Shown here one piece after another: positions 1-12,695 of a DNA stretch of 64,000 nt. How positions within the stretch are numbered: the first letter of the stretch is position 1; each line of letters starts with the position of its first letter. Under the pieces are notes generated by a model. That model did not search any database. It was given only the letters and a program-made list of their open reading frames with translations, and was not told the origin of the DNA. The DNA is from Pogonophryne albipinna. Taxonomy: Eukaryota; Chordata; Actinopteri; Perciformes; Artedidraconidae. The position numbers and the translations under genes were made by a program. The stretch spans positions 33,206,808-33,270,807 of the forward strand of contig CM053249.1 of NCBI GenBank assembly GCA_028583405.1, given 5' to 3'.

Positions 1-387
1 TCACAGCTAGTTAGCTACTATTCCTGAAAAGTTCGGTTTTAACATCAGAACTACAAGTTACTTACACAAAGAAGTTAAACCGGAGGGTTCATTAACATTA
101 CCATTATGAAATAACATAATATAGATTACTTTAGGGCTAACTAGAAAAGATACCAGAACTGATGGAGGGCAAATTAAAACATGACTGACCTGCTTGGAGC
201 ATCAAGCTAACTGAAGGTGGACTCAGACGTGCAACAGCGAAATACACCCCCGGGTACAAAATAAGGAACCAATTTACATATGAAAAGAAATATCATTTTG
301 GTGAAGTTCACAATAACAGAAAATATAGATTTTCAAGTATACAAATAACCAAAATAAAGAAGTCATAGAATAGCAATTTTATTTTAA
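1..387. other. No recognised feature
   Basis: AT-rich stretch to the left of the truncated reverse transcriptase of the minus-strand gypsy element. I see no long ORF, LTR end or tandem repeat. If a 3' LTR of that element ever existed it is not here, so the retroelement is broken at about 388. Confidence 0.5.
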
Positions 388-2186
388 TTAAAAAATCCCC
401 CCCAATGTATATGGTGAATACGGCCCTGCTTTGAACTGATACAGGCCAAAAGGGCATATGAAGGCAGTTTTTTCTCGGCTATCCTTATCCATTTGAACTT
501 GCCAGTAGCCACTGTTGAGGTCCAAGGAAGTGAATACTACAGATCCAGCCAATGACTCTAGTATTTCCTGGATGTTTGGTAAGGGATAGGCGTCAGTGTG
601 GGTAGCTGTATTCATCTTTCTGTAGTCCACACAAAACCTTGGTTTGCTATCCTGTTTTTTAGGCACCAGGACAACAGGAGCAGCATATGGAGAGGAAGAT
701 GGCTCAATAATGTATTTTTCTAGCATTTCTTCTACATGTTCTTTTATGACCTGAAGTTTAGATGAGGACACACGATAGGCCTTCTGTTTGATGGGCATAT
801 TGTGGGTGAGGAACATTTTGTGTGTCAGAATATTTGTGTTTCCAAGTTTTTCTGTACAAACATCAGAGTTTGCTTGTAGTCGACGTAACAGTTGTTTTTT
901 TCCGAAATCGTCTAGGTGAGAAGTGAGGGTTGCAGCCTGTAGGAGGTCAGGGCGTGGTGGTAGATCAACCACGCTACCAGGAGGCACAGCAGAGAAGAAG
1001 GCGAGTTGTGGTGAAAACCCTGTACTCTGACTTTCTTTTAAGAACTGATACTGGCGCTTCTTATTGCACTTAAACCAGTAACTGTTCTCTGATACATCAA
1101 ACTGCAAGCCGGAAAAGAAAATGAAGTCAAGCCCGACCACTGCAGGGAAAGCAAGACTGGAAGCAGGCAGGACGACACAAGGTAATGTAACTGTTTGTGT
1201 CTTTAATGTGAGGTCCATATCGCTCCATCCTAAAGGCTGTCTCGCTTCGCCATCTGCCAAGTACAAGGGTCCCCTTGTCCAGGGATTGAGCACATCTTGC
1301 TGTCCTTTAATTCCTTTCCATATTTTTTCGTTTACCAGGGTGTAAGATGAACCGGTGTCAAGAATTGCAGTTCCCATCCATGGACCAATGTGCAATGGAA
1401 CCATCAACTGACAGGGAAGAGTGCCCCCTGGTGGTATTGAAGAAGAGTTTGTAGGAGTAGTTGGTCCTAGGAAACCAAGTGTAGCACGGCCATCATGGGG
1501 AGTTTTTGGTTGTTGATATGGTGTTTTCTGATAAGTAGTCCTGTTAGAGTTCCAGTGGGGGAAGGAATCTGGGGCATGACTTCCCTTACAGCGCCAACAG
1601 AACACTTGGGGGGGTCGGTTGTGATTAGGTTGGCTTGGTCGGACAGGGTTTTCTCTGTTAGGAGGCATAGTAGCAGATTTAGAGGCAACATGCTGAGGTG
1701 TTTTACTTAGCAAATTCTTTCTTTGTTCATATTGCATCTGGTTCTCCTGGTCCTTCTCCAGTTGCTGACCAAGGCGGACAAGTCCATCGACAGAGGTGAC
1801 TCTGCTACTTCTCAGCTGACTGGCCAGTTGGGGGTTGATGTTTTTCAAAATCAACTTTATGATCTCCTCTTCATCAATATTTGGTTTCCAGCGCTTGCAT
1901 AATGACTGGTACATGTAGGCAAAGTCTCTGACGCTTTCACCCTCTCCCTGAACTCTATTGCGCACCCAATCTGCCAGTTCATCCTCATAGTCCTCTGACA
2001 GGAAGGCAGCACGGAACTGGTAATGGAATTCTCTCCAAGTGTGAATTTTATGGCGGCCAACATCCCACCAATCTCTTGCAGTCCCGTGAAGCACATTACG
2101 CAGGGTGGCAATAAGCTCCTCATCCGTGAGCGGATTTAGAGCCAGGAAATCATCACACCTTTCCAGATATTGGAGAGGGTCAGGTG
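388..2186 (-). pseudogene. Ty3/gypsy gag-protease-RT fragment (distal part)
   Basis: Reading leftward from 2186, the open frame has a retrotransposon-gag region (WW near ARDWWDVG, then a helical segment ending near VRLGQQLEKDQ), a degenerate zinc knuckle beginning CWRCKGSHAPDS, an aspartic protease active site (ILDTGSSYTLV), and the start of a reverse transcriptase (KPRFCVDYRKMN, then FTSLDLNSGYWQVQ). The frame leaves homology just after the segment FGLYQFK, before the catalytic YxDD box, so RT is truncated and RNase H and integrase are absent. The domain order and FCVDYRKMN motif are those of Ty3/gypsy (Metaviridae) elements. The gag part is split from its upstream half by the hAT at 2187-3621. 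Dead copy. Confidence 0.85.
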
Positions 2187-3621
2187 TAGGGTTGGGTATC
2201 GTTTGAATTTCCACGTTTCTGATTCCGATTCTACTTTTCGATTCCAGTTCTTAACGGTTCTCAATTCCGATTCTTTGAGGGGCAGGGTAAAAAACTGATA
2301 CATGCTTCTTCCACCAAAAAAATTACATTTATTCGAGAAACTTTTACACAGGTTAGTTTACAGTAATATTCACATTAATCAGTCTGTTTATATTCACTGC
2401 TATGTAACTGTAACCTGAGAACCACTGAAGCTACAACAGTGCAACAGTCCAACTTTTAAAGGAAACCCCCCCCATTTAAAAACAGTTCTTGTTGAGAAAA
2501 ACAAGCATATCTGCCTTCTCAGGCATACCGGGAAGAAATGTTTGAACATTTTAAAGTAAAATGCTTCAATCTGGTGCACTTTAAGCAGAATTACTAGAGA
2601 CTAGATCTAGGGGGTACAACTCTAAACACCCATATGAAAAAGATCGGTTTACATTTTAATAATCAAATAAGTATGTGAACATAACCAATAACCTACCATA
2701 GCCAATAACAAATACATGTAACGTATTTTATTTTTGTTGTTCATTCATATCTTATTTTACCTAGTTAACATTTATTTATGCATTTTTTTGTATCTCTCCA
2801 GTTTAAAACGATATGTCTGGTTTACTGTCCCATAGTATACATTGGAATGATTTCAAACCTGTTTTATCCCAATAATTATAAAGGAGTGCCTTGGAAATAT
2901 GTGTTTACATAAATTGTGATCAAAACGTTTGAGACCCACTGAGATAACTTAGACTAAAGTGAACTATCTAAACACTCAGAGTCCTTTAACTCACTGAGCT
3001 GTAGTTATCAACCACTCAGTCTGACTGGAGAGGACTCTCCCTCCACATCATTGTAGAAACATCTTCTTCTTCCGTTAGAGCAGCTAGCACCAGATGCTAA
3101 TAACAACAGCGCCCTCCCTTTCTCCCTCGCTCGCTCCCACGCTCACTCGCACTTTGGCTGTGAGCTGCGGGTGCCAGATAAGCCAACATCCCCCATTTTC
3201 ATCACTTACAGCGCCCATCGTACAGGGCAAATGAAAAGTGTAACCGGGATGAAAAGGGTGTTACATTTACTTAATTATGAATGTTGTTACATCAAGGCCG
3301 AACATTAGGATGAGCACCAACGGTCAAAACATTTTTTTTCCCTCCCAGAGCTGTCAGCGCGGCGCCTCCACAGATCTGGCGCCCTAGGCGAACATCTATA
3401 ACGCCAGTGCCATGGGCCCGGATGGGCCGGCCCTGGTCTCAGGTTATGCTGTAGGAAGTGTAGGTACAACGCTACATTTCCCGCCCCGCCGCAGTCATAC
3501 AGTAGGCTACGGAGAGCGGCGAGAAACATTTCCTCAGGCATCGAAAAGCGGAACCGAAATTCACATGTTTAAATGATGCAGTTGGAATCGAAATGTTGGA
3601 ACCGGTTCCGAACCAACCCTA
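2187..3621 (+). mobile_element. hAT-type non-autonomous transposon, copy 1
   Basis: The element begins TAGGGTTGG and ends CCAACCCTA. It is flanked by a perfect 8-bp direct repeat GTCAGGTG at 2179-2186 and 3622-3629, the length typical of hAT. It sits inside the gag region of the gypsy element, and removing it with one repeat copy brings the gag frame back into register, so the insertion postdates that gag. No transposase domain is visible; a 78-codon frame at 3305-3541 has no recognisable motif. An internal block at about 2550-3110 is also present in the hATs at 24897-26088 and 48547-49770, although the three have different termini. Confidence 0.88.
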
Positions 3622-4479
3622 GTCAGGTGTATCATTCAGTTTCCCAAATGATGGAAATTGAAGTTTAACAGGACTCTTTCCCATGAACCTGCTCTTTACT
3701 TCCTCATGAATGGTAGATCCCCCAGGTGACCCAACATTTTTCTCTGACAGTCCAGGCTGTACGGTGGATTGTAATCTGGGGCGGTTTGGAATGGGCAGGG
3801 GCTTATCTTCCTATAAAACCACAGGGTGGGTTTGAACACTCACATGGCCAAAGGTGGTGCTATCTTTGGCTGCCGTCATTTCTTCTGACAATGTATCTAT
3901 AGTTTTCTTGCATTTGGAAAGCTCCTCATGTAGGTTAGTTAAGGTAACAGACATTGGGGTGAGAGCAGAACAAAGATCCTTGAGCAGGTCGGTATGATAG
4001 TGATTTAACTGCCAGCCAATGGATGCATTGAGCTGTGTTTGCAGATATTCAAACTGCTTATCCATATGTTTGATAACTTCTTGTTGTTTTTCATGAAATA
4101 GGCCTGTCAGGGCTTTGTTTACTTGTTCATTATGAGTTGTGATTTTGTTAGTCATTTGTTCCATGTTATCCTTTAGCTCCTGGCGATGGTGATGTTGGTC
4201 CTCAATCATTTTCTGAAGCTGCTGTTGTATCCTAGAGCCAGAATTATTTTCCTCTAAGGCAGAAGTTACAGGTTGAGGTCCTCCATTTTCATTGATGTCG
4301 TCTTTTACAGCAGTTTGAGGAGTTAAGGGATTAACCAACTCTGAGAATCCAGTGAGCTCCATATCCAACAGTGAATATGTTGTGGGAGGAGACTCGTGAG
4401 AAGGTACTGTATTTGATGTAGGGGACACCACTAATTCTCCTTCCATTTCCCACAACAAGGATTCTGAATAAGCAGCCAT
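3622..4479 (-). pseudogene. Ty3/gypsy gag, amino-terminal part
   Basis: Starts at the ATG at 4479, 146 bases inside the LTR edge, and runs 222 codons to a TAG at 3811. The first ~65 residues are acidic and Ser/Thr/Pro-rich. Residues ~75-210 are Q/E/K-rich with heptad-like spacing (segment QQQLQKMIEDQHHHRQELK), predicted coiled coil. After the TAG the same frame continues without another stop up to the hAT edge at 3622 and on into the gag domain beyond it. Either a nonsense mutation or a leaky stop separates an N-terminal coiled-coil protein from the main gag. Same element as 388-2186. Confidence 0.75.
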
Positions 4480-4599
4480 TTTGTTGTCCTTTGTTCTCTT
4501 TTTCCCAAAAAGAAAGTATAGGTCAACTAGCCACAGGGGTGGGTTTCTTTATTTAGTTTTTTTCTTTTATCTTTGTCATTCAACGATATTTCATCTTCG

Positions 4600-4617
4600 G
4601 TCCCATCTGGGGTGCCA
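4600..4617 (-). promoter_or_regulatory. Putative primer binding site of gypsy element
   Basis: On the minus strand the sequence TGGCACCCCAGATGGGAC lies 7 bases after the LTR end at 4625. TGG at the start is what a primer site complementary to a tRNA 3' CCA end needs. I cannot assign the tRNA with certainty. Confidence 0.5.
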
Positions 4618-4624
4618 TTTTTTA

Positions 4625-5345
4625 TGTGACAGTTTATTTATTTAGGTTCTTTGGGGTGCCAGTCAGGTCTCTCTCCTGACGTTTCAGATTTGGCTAGTCA
4701 GTCAGTTTTAGTAAGTCTGCACAAAGGTGTATACATCTCACTGTAAACACCCAACATTGAATGACATTAGAAAATATAAGAAAGGACACAACTCAAAATC
4801 ATAATCACAAATAGCAAGTGTATTTTTGAATACCCCACAAACAATCAAACAATTCGTCTTCCCACAGTTCAATGTTAAATCCAAAACGTTCCACTTCGGG
4901 TTTTCTTCAAAATAAATAAAAACAGTCAATTTACCACGGGAGAATGTCAGTCATTTTTAGCAATCCAGTCGGTTTTGAAAATCCAGTCCTGGTTTTTAAG
5001 GTGGTTGGGAGATGACCGGCTCCTTTCAGTTTTGTAAACAATAATCCGGGAACGTGAAGCGACAGAATGGTATGATGACGGTGGACGGTGGATCAGACAA
5101 ACGGTAACACGGACTTTAGACGACCTAACGGCTGGTTTCTAAACAGATGAGCGTGTTGCTCCGCCGATCCCTCTTGCTGCACACACCTGCTCCGCCGATC
5201 CCTCTTGCTGCACACACCTTTCCCTTCCTGCTCCGTCTAACTAAATAGGGGGAAAAGGAAATGGAGGCGCCAACCAACAGTGAATCACTGGCTGGGTGGG
5301 CGTTACCGTGAGTGACTACCGGTCACATAAACACCGGTTGTTACA
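4625..5345 (-). repeat. Ty3/gypsy 5' LTR
   Basis: A 721-bp segment bounded by TGT on both strands (plus strand TGTGACAG at the left, GTTGTTACA at the right), lying directly upstream of the primer site and gag in minus orientation. It contains a tandem pair of about 30 bp around 5156-5218 (GCTCCGCCGATCCCTCTTGC). No partner LTR exists in the window because the element is truncated on its other side, so the borders rest on the TG/CA ends and position only. Confidence 0.7.
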
Positions 5346-5570
5346 CTACACATTGAATGTTGGGAGTATATAATAAGAACAACCTTATGAAGGGCTCTAT
5401 TATAGACTTCTACATTGTGGTATAGGGGGCAAAATGTACGATCTGGTTAAATCAATGTATTTAGGGAATAAGTGTGCTGTTAAAATTGGAGACAAACAAA
5501 CTGAATTCTTCACCCAGAGAAGAGGCGTTCGTCAGGGTTGCAATTTAAGTCCCACTTTATTTAATATATA

Positions 5571-7203
5571 CACTGAACAAAAATATAAATGAAACACTTT
5601 TGTTTTTGCTCCCATTTTTCATGAGATGAACTCAAAGATCTAAAACATTTTCTATATACACAAAATAACCATTTCTCTCAAATATTGTTCACAAATCTGA
5701 AAAAATCTGTGATAGTGAGCACTTCTCCTTTGCCGAGATAATCCATCCCACCTCACAGGTGTGGCATATCAAGATGCTGATTAGACAGCATGATTATTGC
5801 ACAGGTGTGCCTTAGGCTGGCCACAATAAAAGGCCACTCTGAAACGTGCAGTTTTGCTTTATTGGGGGGGTCTGGGGGGGTCCAAAAACCAGTCAGTATC
5901 TGGTGTGACCACCATTTGCCTCACGCAGTGCAACACATCTCCTTCGCATAGAGTTGATCAGGTTGTTGATTGTGGCCTGTGGAATGTTGGTCCACTCCTC
6001 TTCAATGGCTGTGCGAAGTTGCTGGATATTGGCAGGAACTGGAACACGCTGTCGTATACGCCGATCCAGAGCATCCCAAACATGCTCAATGGGTGACATG
6101 TCCGGTGAGTATGCTGGTCATGCAAGAACTGGGATGTTTTCAGCCTCCAGGAATTGTGTACAGATCCTTGCAACATGGGGCCGTGCATTATCATGCTGCA
6201 ACATGAGGTGATGGTCGTGGATGAATGGCACAACAATGGGCCTCAGGATCTCGTCACGGTATCTCTGTGCATTCACAATGCCATCAATAAAATGCACCTG
6301 TGTTCGTCGTCCATAACATACGCCTGCCCATACCATAACCCCACCACCACCATGGGCCACTCGATTCACAACATTGACATAAGAAAACCGCTCACCCACA
6401 CGACGCCACACACGCTGTCTGCCATCTGCCCTGAACAGTGAAAACTGGGATTCATCCGTGAAGAGAACACCTCTCCAACGTGCCAGACGCCATCGAATGT
6501 GAGCATTTGCCCACTCAAGTCGGTTACGACGACGAACCGGAGTCAGGTCGAGACCCCGATGAGGACGACGAGCATGTAGATGAGCTTCCCTGAGACGGTT
6601 TCTGACAGTTTGTGCAGAAATTCTTTGGATATGCAAACCGATTGTTGCAGCAGCTGTCCGAGTGGCTGGTCTCAGACGATCTTGGAGGTGAACATGCTGG
6701 ATGTGGAGGTCCTGGGCTGGTGTGGTTACACGTGGTCTGCGGTTGTGAGGCCGGTTGGATGTACTGCCAAATTCTCTGAAACGCCTTTGGAGACGGCTTA
6801 TGGTAGAGAAATGAACATTCAATTCACGGGCAACAGCTCTGGTGGACATTCCTGCTGTCAGCATGCCAATTGCACGCTCCCTCAAAACTTGCGACATCTC
6901 TGGCATTGTGCTGTGTGATAAAACTGAACATTTTAGAGTGGCCTTTTATTGTGGCCAGCCTAAGGCACACCTGTGCAATAATCATGCTGTCTAATCAGCA
7001 TCTTGATATGCCACACCTGTGAGGTGGGATGGATTATCTCGGCAAAGGAGAAGTGCTCACTATCACAGATTTTCTCAGATTTGTGAACAATATTTGAGAG
7101 AAATGGTTATTTTGTGTATATAGAAAATGTTTTAGATCTTTGAGTTCATCTCATGAAAAATGGGAGCAAAAACAAAAGTGTTGCATTTATATTTTTTTCA
7201 GTG
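5571..7203 (-). mobile_element. Full-length Tc1-type DNA transposon
   Basis: Begins CACTGAACAAAAAT and ends TTTTTTTCAGTG, with TA on both sides (5569-5570, 7204-7205), the target duplication of Tc1/mariner. The terminal inverted repeats are about 280 bp (5571-5850 and 6924-7203). A single transposase frame lies between them on the minus strand. It interrupts the RT of a LINE at the codons for NIY/INE. Two derivatives of the same family lie at 48624-49293 and 53483-54077, inside daam1 introns. Confidence 0.95.
5893..6906 (-). pseudogene. Tc1 transposase, one internal stop
   Basis: 337 codons from ATG 6906 to stop 5893. The first ~110 residues form paired helix-turn-helix DNA-binding domains (GMSTRAVARELNVHFSTISRLQ; then a second HTH near AATIGLHIQRISAQTVRNRL). 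The catalytic triad is D in LFTDESQF, D in QHDNARPH and E in MSPIEHVW; 34 residues separate the last two, the DD34E signature of Tc1 transposases. A TGA at 6118-6120 replaces the Trp codon that the copy at 48624 still has (VLAWPAYSPD), so the frame is cut before the final E. Otherwise the frame is open: a recently inactivated copy. The enzyme would cut at the inverted-repeat ends and insert at TA. Confidence 0.93.
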
Positions 7204-7679
7204 TATATAAATGAACTTGCTGTTCAGTTGGATCACTGTGCTGCTCCTGGCCTCTCCCTCCTAGATAGAGAGGTGAAGTGTCTGTTTTATGCTGATGACC
7301 TTGTTCTGCTGTCTCCTACTGAACAAGGACTACAACAACAGCTGGACATAGTAGACCAGTACTGTAAGAACTGGGCCCTGGCAGTCAATATGAAGAAAAC
7401 AAATGTCATGGTTTTCCAAAAACGCCCCAGATGTCAGGAGAACAAATACCATTTTACCATAAATAATCATATCATCGAACATAGTATGGAGTTATACCTA
7501 CCTCGGTTTAACCATAACAGCATCGGGAAGTTTCAACATGGCAGTGAATGCACTCAAAGAAAAAGCCAGAAGAGCTCTAAATGCAATTAAGAGAACATTT
7601 TATAATGTCCAAATTCCAATTAAAATCTGGCTCAAAATATTTGATAGTGTGATCCAGCCCATTGCGCTGTACGGTAGTT

Positions 7680-7978
7680 TTGTTTCTTTCCGTTAACCGT
7701 CAAGTGGGAAATAAGTATTTTTTTGTGTTTCTGTTAGTATCCTAAGATACTGTTATGTTTGGCTGTGAAGAAAAAAAAATATATATATATATATTATTAT
7801 TATGAAGGGCAGACCATCTATTTGTTTTTTGTTTTTTTTAGAAAGGGGCAGGTCACATAAGATTTTATTCTTCTCCCTGCTCCTTTTCGCTCAATGGTAG
7901 TCATGTTTTGTGGCAATTATTGTACATTTTGTTTTGCGTACCATGAGCGGGACAAATAAAAATGAAATGAAAATGAAA
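7680..7978 (+). mobile_element. Short retro-insert with A-rich tail
   Basis: About 300 bp that splits the LINE between a GGTAGT codon pair and its continuation. It ends in AATAAAAATGAAATGAAAATGAAA, the repetitive A-rich 3' tail style of a 5'-truncated LINE or SINE. It holds no frame of its own. A short target duplication cannot be defined clearly because the tail and target share bases. Confidence 0.6.
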
Positions 7979-8257
7979 GTATGGGGTCCACTCAGTCACC
8001 AGAGCTATACCCGCTGGGACAAACATCCAACAGAGTCTTTACATGCAGAATTCTGCAGATACATTTGATGTGTTCAGAGAAAAACACCAACAAATGCATG
8101 TAGAGCAGAATTAGGCAGATACCCACTGATCATTAACACTCAAAAGAGAGCACTAACATTCTTTAACCACCTTAGATCCAGCCCCCGAGACACCCTCCAC
8201 TCCAAAGCCCTCCAAAGCCAAGAGCTAACCCCAGAGAAGAGTCCCCTATGTCAGCTG

Positions 8258-8812
8258 GTGCTGAGGCTAGCTGCCCCCTCTCAGAGCCACTCTGACCAGT
8301 CTCTCAACAACACTGCTCTCCAAACACCAATCACAGTCAAACGCATTATAACACAATGCAAAGACAACTATTTACAACATTGGGAAGAAGAAACTAAAAG
8401 CCAAAGTAGATTAGAATGTTACCTGGCTCTAAACAGAGATTATGAGCTGGCAGAATATCTCTCTACTGTCAGAGATAGAAAGCAGAGACAGATCCTAACC
8501 AAGTACGGGCTCAGTGACCACAAACTGGCAATCGAAACAGGAAGAGTCAAAAGATCCTGGCAACCAAAAGAGAACAGAATATTTGATCACTGTACGACAG
8601 GTGAGACTGAGACAGAGATGCACTTCCTCCTGAAGTGCCAAACATTCAACGAAGTAAGGAGCGTTTACTGGAACAAGTTGAACTCTGTAATCCCAGGTTT
8701 CAAGGAGGTTGATGACCTCTCAAGACTGAGAGTACTCCTAGGAGAAGGAGACAAGGCACATCTTGCTGCCCAATATGTATGCACATGCCACAACCTGAGG
8801 GACAGTGAATGA
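8258..8812 (+). pseudogene. LINE ORF2 C-terminal domain
   Basis: Open frame of 184 codons forming the end of the LINE protein. It contains the zinc-knuckle-like arrangement CTTGETETEMHFLLKCQTF, as found after RT in several non-LTR clades, and finishes with a natural stop at 8810-8812 just before a (CA)n run and a 3' UTR. There is no start codon of its own function; it is the tail of the frame broken upstream by a frameshift and by the 7680-7978 insert. Confidence 0.75.
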
Positions 8813-8978
8813 GACACACACACACACACACACACACACGTGTTGAAATGTAATTGTATCACTGTATATATATATCATCAATAATATGTAAACATTTGAA
8901 AAGTATGTTAATGTTGTAATTTTGTATTGGGATGCTTTGGCAACATTGTTTAATTTAACTTTCATGCCAATAAAGCCC

Positions 8979-9088
<110 letters not shown>

Positions 9089-10079
9089 CTATTTTTTGGG
9101 CAATTTTTTCAATCTGACTTCATATTGACAATGTTTGTCTAATACTAGCGCTAATATAAAAAGATAAAGTGTCTGTCTGTCTATTTATTTATAGATAAAA
9201 AAAACACATCTATGTATTTTCAAGCTAAAGGTGATACACAATATAAACTGTATACTGTTATTTTTTCAAAGACATGTTACATTTCAAAAGCATATATTGC
9301 AATGTTTAGGACAAACAATTAAAGACTGCTTTAATTTAACAAATTCTACAATATAAAAGTGGCAGATTTGCTTTATTAAACAGACCAGGGGCCTCATTTA
9401 TAAAGGGATATACGCTCAAAAAATGGCGTACGCCAGTTTCTACGCAATGTTTGCGATTTATAAAATACTAACTTGATGGGAAAACGTGCGGTCCTCCACG
9501 CAAACTCTAACCCATGCCTACGCACTAAGCACAACAACGGGAGAGACGAGAAACTGCGACACCGTTGGCAGAAGGAAGAATGGAGAAATATGTGGAAATA
9601 ATACCATAAATAAAATGTTACCTCTCATTTATCATATATGAAGAATTCACTTTCACAAATTGATTAAAGCCAATCTTAAAATGATTTAACAAACGCCTGT
9701 TTGAGACTCCTCAGTGCACACAAAAACATAACTTGGAGAAATAAATAAATACGGATATGTTATTTAAAACCACCTCGAATATGTTGTGTTAATGTTATGA
9801 AATGTTTTCTCATAAATGATGCGGTAAGCAGGAGGACAGAATTACGTCTACACTGACGCCATTTTGGAAACTGTGATTATACAAATTACACTTATTGAAA
9901 TTTGAACCAGAAGATGAAGTCTCAAAGAATGTTTTAAATAAAAGGACATAAAACAAAAAGGTGGATAATAATAAAATCTATTAAATGTATATGTAAAGAC
10001 ATTTGGTCAAATGAAATGACACTGAGCAAGTGATAACAGCAACGCTCAGCATGGATGAAGCTGGTGCAGGTCTTTCTTC

Positions 10080-10101
10080 ATGCCCCCCCCCCCCCCCCCC
10101 C
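10080..10101. repeat. Poly-C tract
   Basis: About 19 C residues in a row inside the long-inverted-repeat element. The remaining interior (9870-12437) has no recognisable gene; a 123-codon frame at 10647-11018 has no domain I know. Confidence 0.8.
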
Positions 10102-12437
10102 TCCGTGCTGTCCCCTCAGAGGAAGTGGGGAAACGGGATAAGACCTCTGGACGCCACGCTGTCTGAATGATCCACACTGTTAATATGAGAGGAAAATAAA
10201 TGTTTTAGGAAATGAAAAATATGAAGTTAACAAATAAAACTCAGGGGCAGTCATGGACGGTAGGTTTTCCTACAAAGAGAAGTAGTAAACTCAGCCTCCA
10301 TTGATTTTCATATCAAATGAGCGTGTTAATAAAATAAGCTATCATGGCTTATAGGCCTACTTGCATATCTAAACAGAATCATGAAAGCATGTTGGTAGAG
10401 TCAGGCACACGAGTCCGTTTGAGTGTGTGTGCCGGTGTCTGAACGCTCACTCACTGCTAGCTATGTAGCTAACTGTCCCTGCTGTTAGGCTACTTAGCTT
10501 GCATTTTCTTTACTTCTCACTTAACACAATAAAGAAACAGACCGTATAGTACAGCACAAACAACACACATGATCAATACTTATATATATTTTTACTTGTA
10601 GTATTATAATAATTGAAATGCTGGTTCTTCTGGGGGTCTTCTGTCCGTGCTCAGCTACTGCAGCTGCATTGTACAATCGCCGGAGGACTGGGCTGTCACT
10701 CAAAAACTGAGTAGCCAATGGGGACGCACCCCTGAAAGTCCCGCCCACCTGGGACGTTTGTGTCAGAATCTAGAACAAAAAATGAAGGAGCGCAAACGAG
10801 AGAGCTGCAGCGATATGGACCCTGAAATAGCTCCATACAGTGAGAGCAAAAGTCTGATCATTGAGAAAGAAGCAAAGAGAACTGCAAATAAAAAGATATG
10901 TCAAAACAAAGAAAAAAGACTTATAGTTTACATGATTACACAAATGATTTGTTTGCAACTTATAATTTTATTTTCTAAATTAAATGTATTTTGCTTGACT
11001 CCGGTTTTTTTTTCTTAAACTCTTAGTTTTGCTTGATTCTGAGAAAGTGTTGCTTTATCTTTATGAAACAAAACTGATCCCACACTTTAGAGGACAGCAG
11101 CCTGTTTCATTCACTGTACTAAACACTGCCGCGTCAGAGAGAAGGACATCTGGGACAATGTGGCTGTTAAATCATATAGCGCTGTGTATGCAAATCCTGC
11201 CAAGTCAAAATGACTCTTTTACATGCAAGACTCCAGCTTTGAATGTCAATAAATTACTAGTGTATCATCACAGCCACATGCACTTACCAAAGTGTCCCCT
11301 GTGAGGTTTGTGGTGTTGAATGTAATTATTGGATTTTTACTTTAAATGTTTATGCAGACTTTTACTGCATCTATTTAACTATTTGAAGTACTATTGGGTA
11401 GATTTGTTAGTGAACGCACAATATATTCCTTTTAATTGCATTGTAGAAAAAGTATAGTAACATGGAAACATGTGAGTAAAGAAAGTAACCCTTAAAAGAT
11501 CCAACTGATTTATAGTAACAGATCAAATACACTGTTACTGACTACACCAGGCTCTCCTCTTTCATTTTGACATTGTAATAATAGCTTGCAACATAGGAAC
11601 AAATTAAATATTGAACGATACATGCTTGTTGTTGTTGTGCATTGGCTCAAGCCCTTTTGTATTGTGGGCTGTACCGAAAAGTGTGTCCAGCAGGGGGAGC
11701 TAGCAGCATAGTAGTCTGGTTCAATGTGAATAGAAGTAGACCTGTTTTAGGCGAGGGAAGTGCGTATGGCACTTCCTACGCCGGTTTCCCTTTATAAATG
11801 CGGTGCAGCTTTTGCGGGCTTCACGTAACGCCCATATTTGCCTATAAATAGTCAAAGAAACGCCCATTCATTCATTCATTTTGACTGACTGCATGAAGAA
11901 GATAGCAGGAAATGACGACAGAACAGCTGAAAAAGACATGACATCTCACACCTTGTCAGATTTTGGTTATTTTGGGGAGGTCGAGATAAATCATATTGTT
12001 TGATGGATGCAGTTTGAACCAGAGTAGCAGCATGGAGGTCGGATCGTCACCAAAATAAATAAATAAGTGGTCCGAAAAAGGTTAATGACAAAAAAAAATA
12101 CACATAACCTTCCTCAGGCAGTGTGTTTGTACCTATGGTTACCGGGGGACAGGAGACACACCCTTGATGAGAAGCTGTAAGAAATGATCGGGGAATCCCT
12201 CCGGAGTGGAGTCATGATGACAGGATCTGAATAATTTTTTTGTATTTGGTGGTTTGTGTTCCAGCTTTCTATCAGCAACTAAATAACCATAATCCACCAG
12301 TTAAAGGAAATACAACTAATGTGTTATATTAGCTGTACAATTTACCACATATGGTGTTCTTAGTTTCCATGCCTCCTGTGTTTTACGAGCGACTTATCAA
12401 GTCTTGACAAACGGCATAAAACACGATTAAACATGAT

Positions 12438-12648
12438 TGTGTGGTGACACCATGTTTGACCATAATTCACCTTTTGTATTGTGTTGCCACACGGACCCTT
12501 TAGTGGGGACACTTAGCTTTAGCTCGTCATTCCTGCCTAGCTTGTCATACTGAGCAGACGTGTATTACCTTCCTCATGTTAACTGATAATAAAGAGTGGA
12601 ACTCCATTCTCAACACACCGCCTCCGACTCCCTTTCATCGGCACTACA
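12438..12648 (+). repeat. 5' LTR of Ty3/gypsy element 2
   Basis: 211 bp, starting TGTGTGGTGACACC and ending GGCACTACA. It pairs with 16448-16658 at a constant offset of 4010, and I see one base difference (CGTCATTCC against CGTCAATCC). An AATAAAG polyadenylation-type signal lies at about 12589. No clear target duplication flanks the pair (ATGAT on the left, ATAGT on the right). Confidence 0.95.
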
Positions 12649-12649
12649 C

Positions 12650-12667
12650 TGGTGACCCTGACGTTTC
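12650..12667 (+). promoter_or_regulatory. Primer binding site of gypsy element 2
   Basis: TGGTGACCCTGACGTTTC starts one base after the LTR. It resembles the complement of the 3' end of tRNA-Trp (TGGTGACCCCGACGTG...) with a change at position 10 and at the last bases. Confidence 0.65.
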
Positions 12668-12695
12668 CGAGAAAGTTTCCGGGAAATTAACGAAC

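Noticed and set aside
10647..11018. 123-codon frame as a host gene
   Set aside because: No recognisable domain, no splice context and position inside a non-autonomous transposable element.
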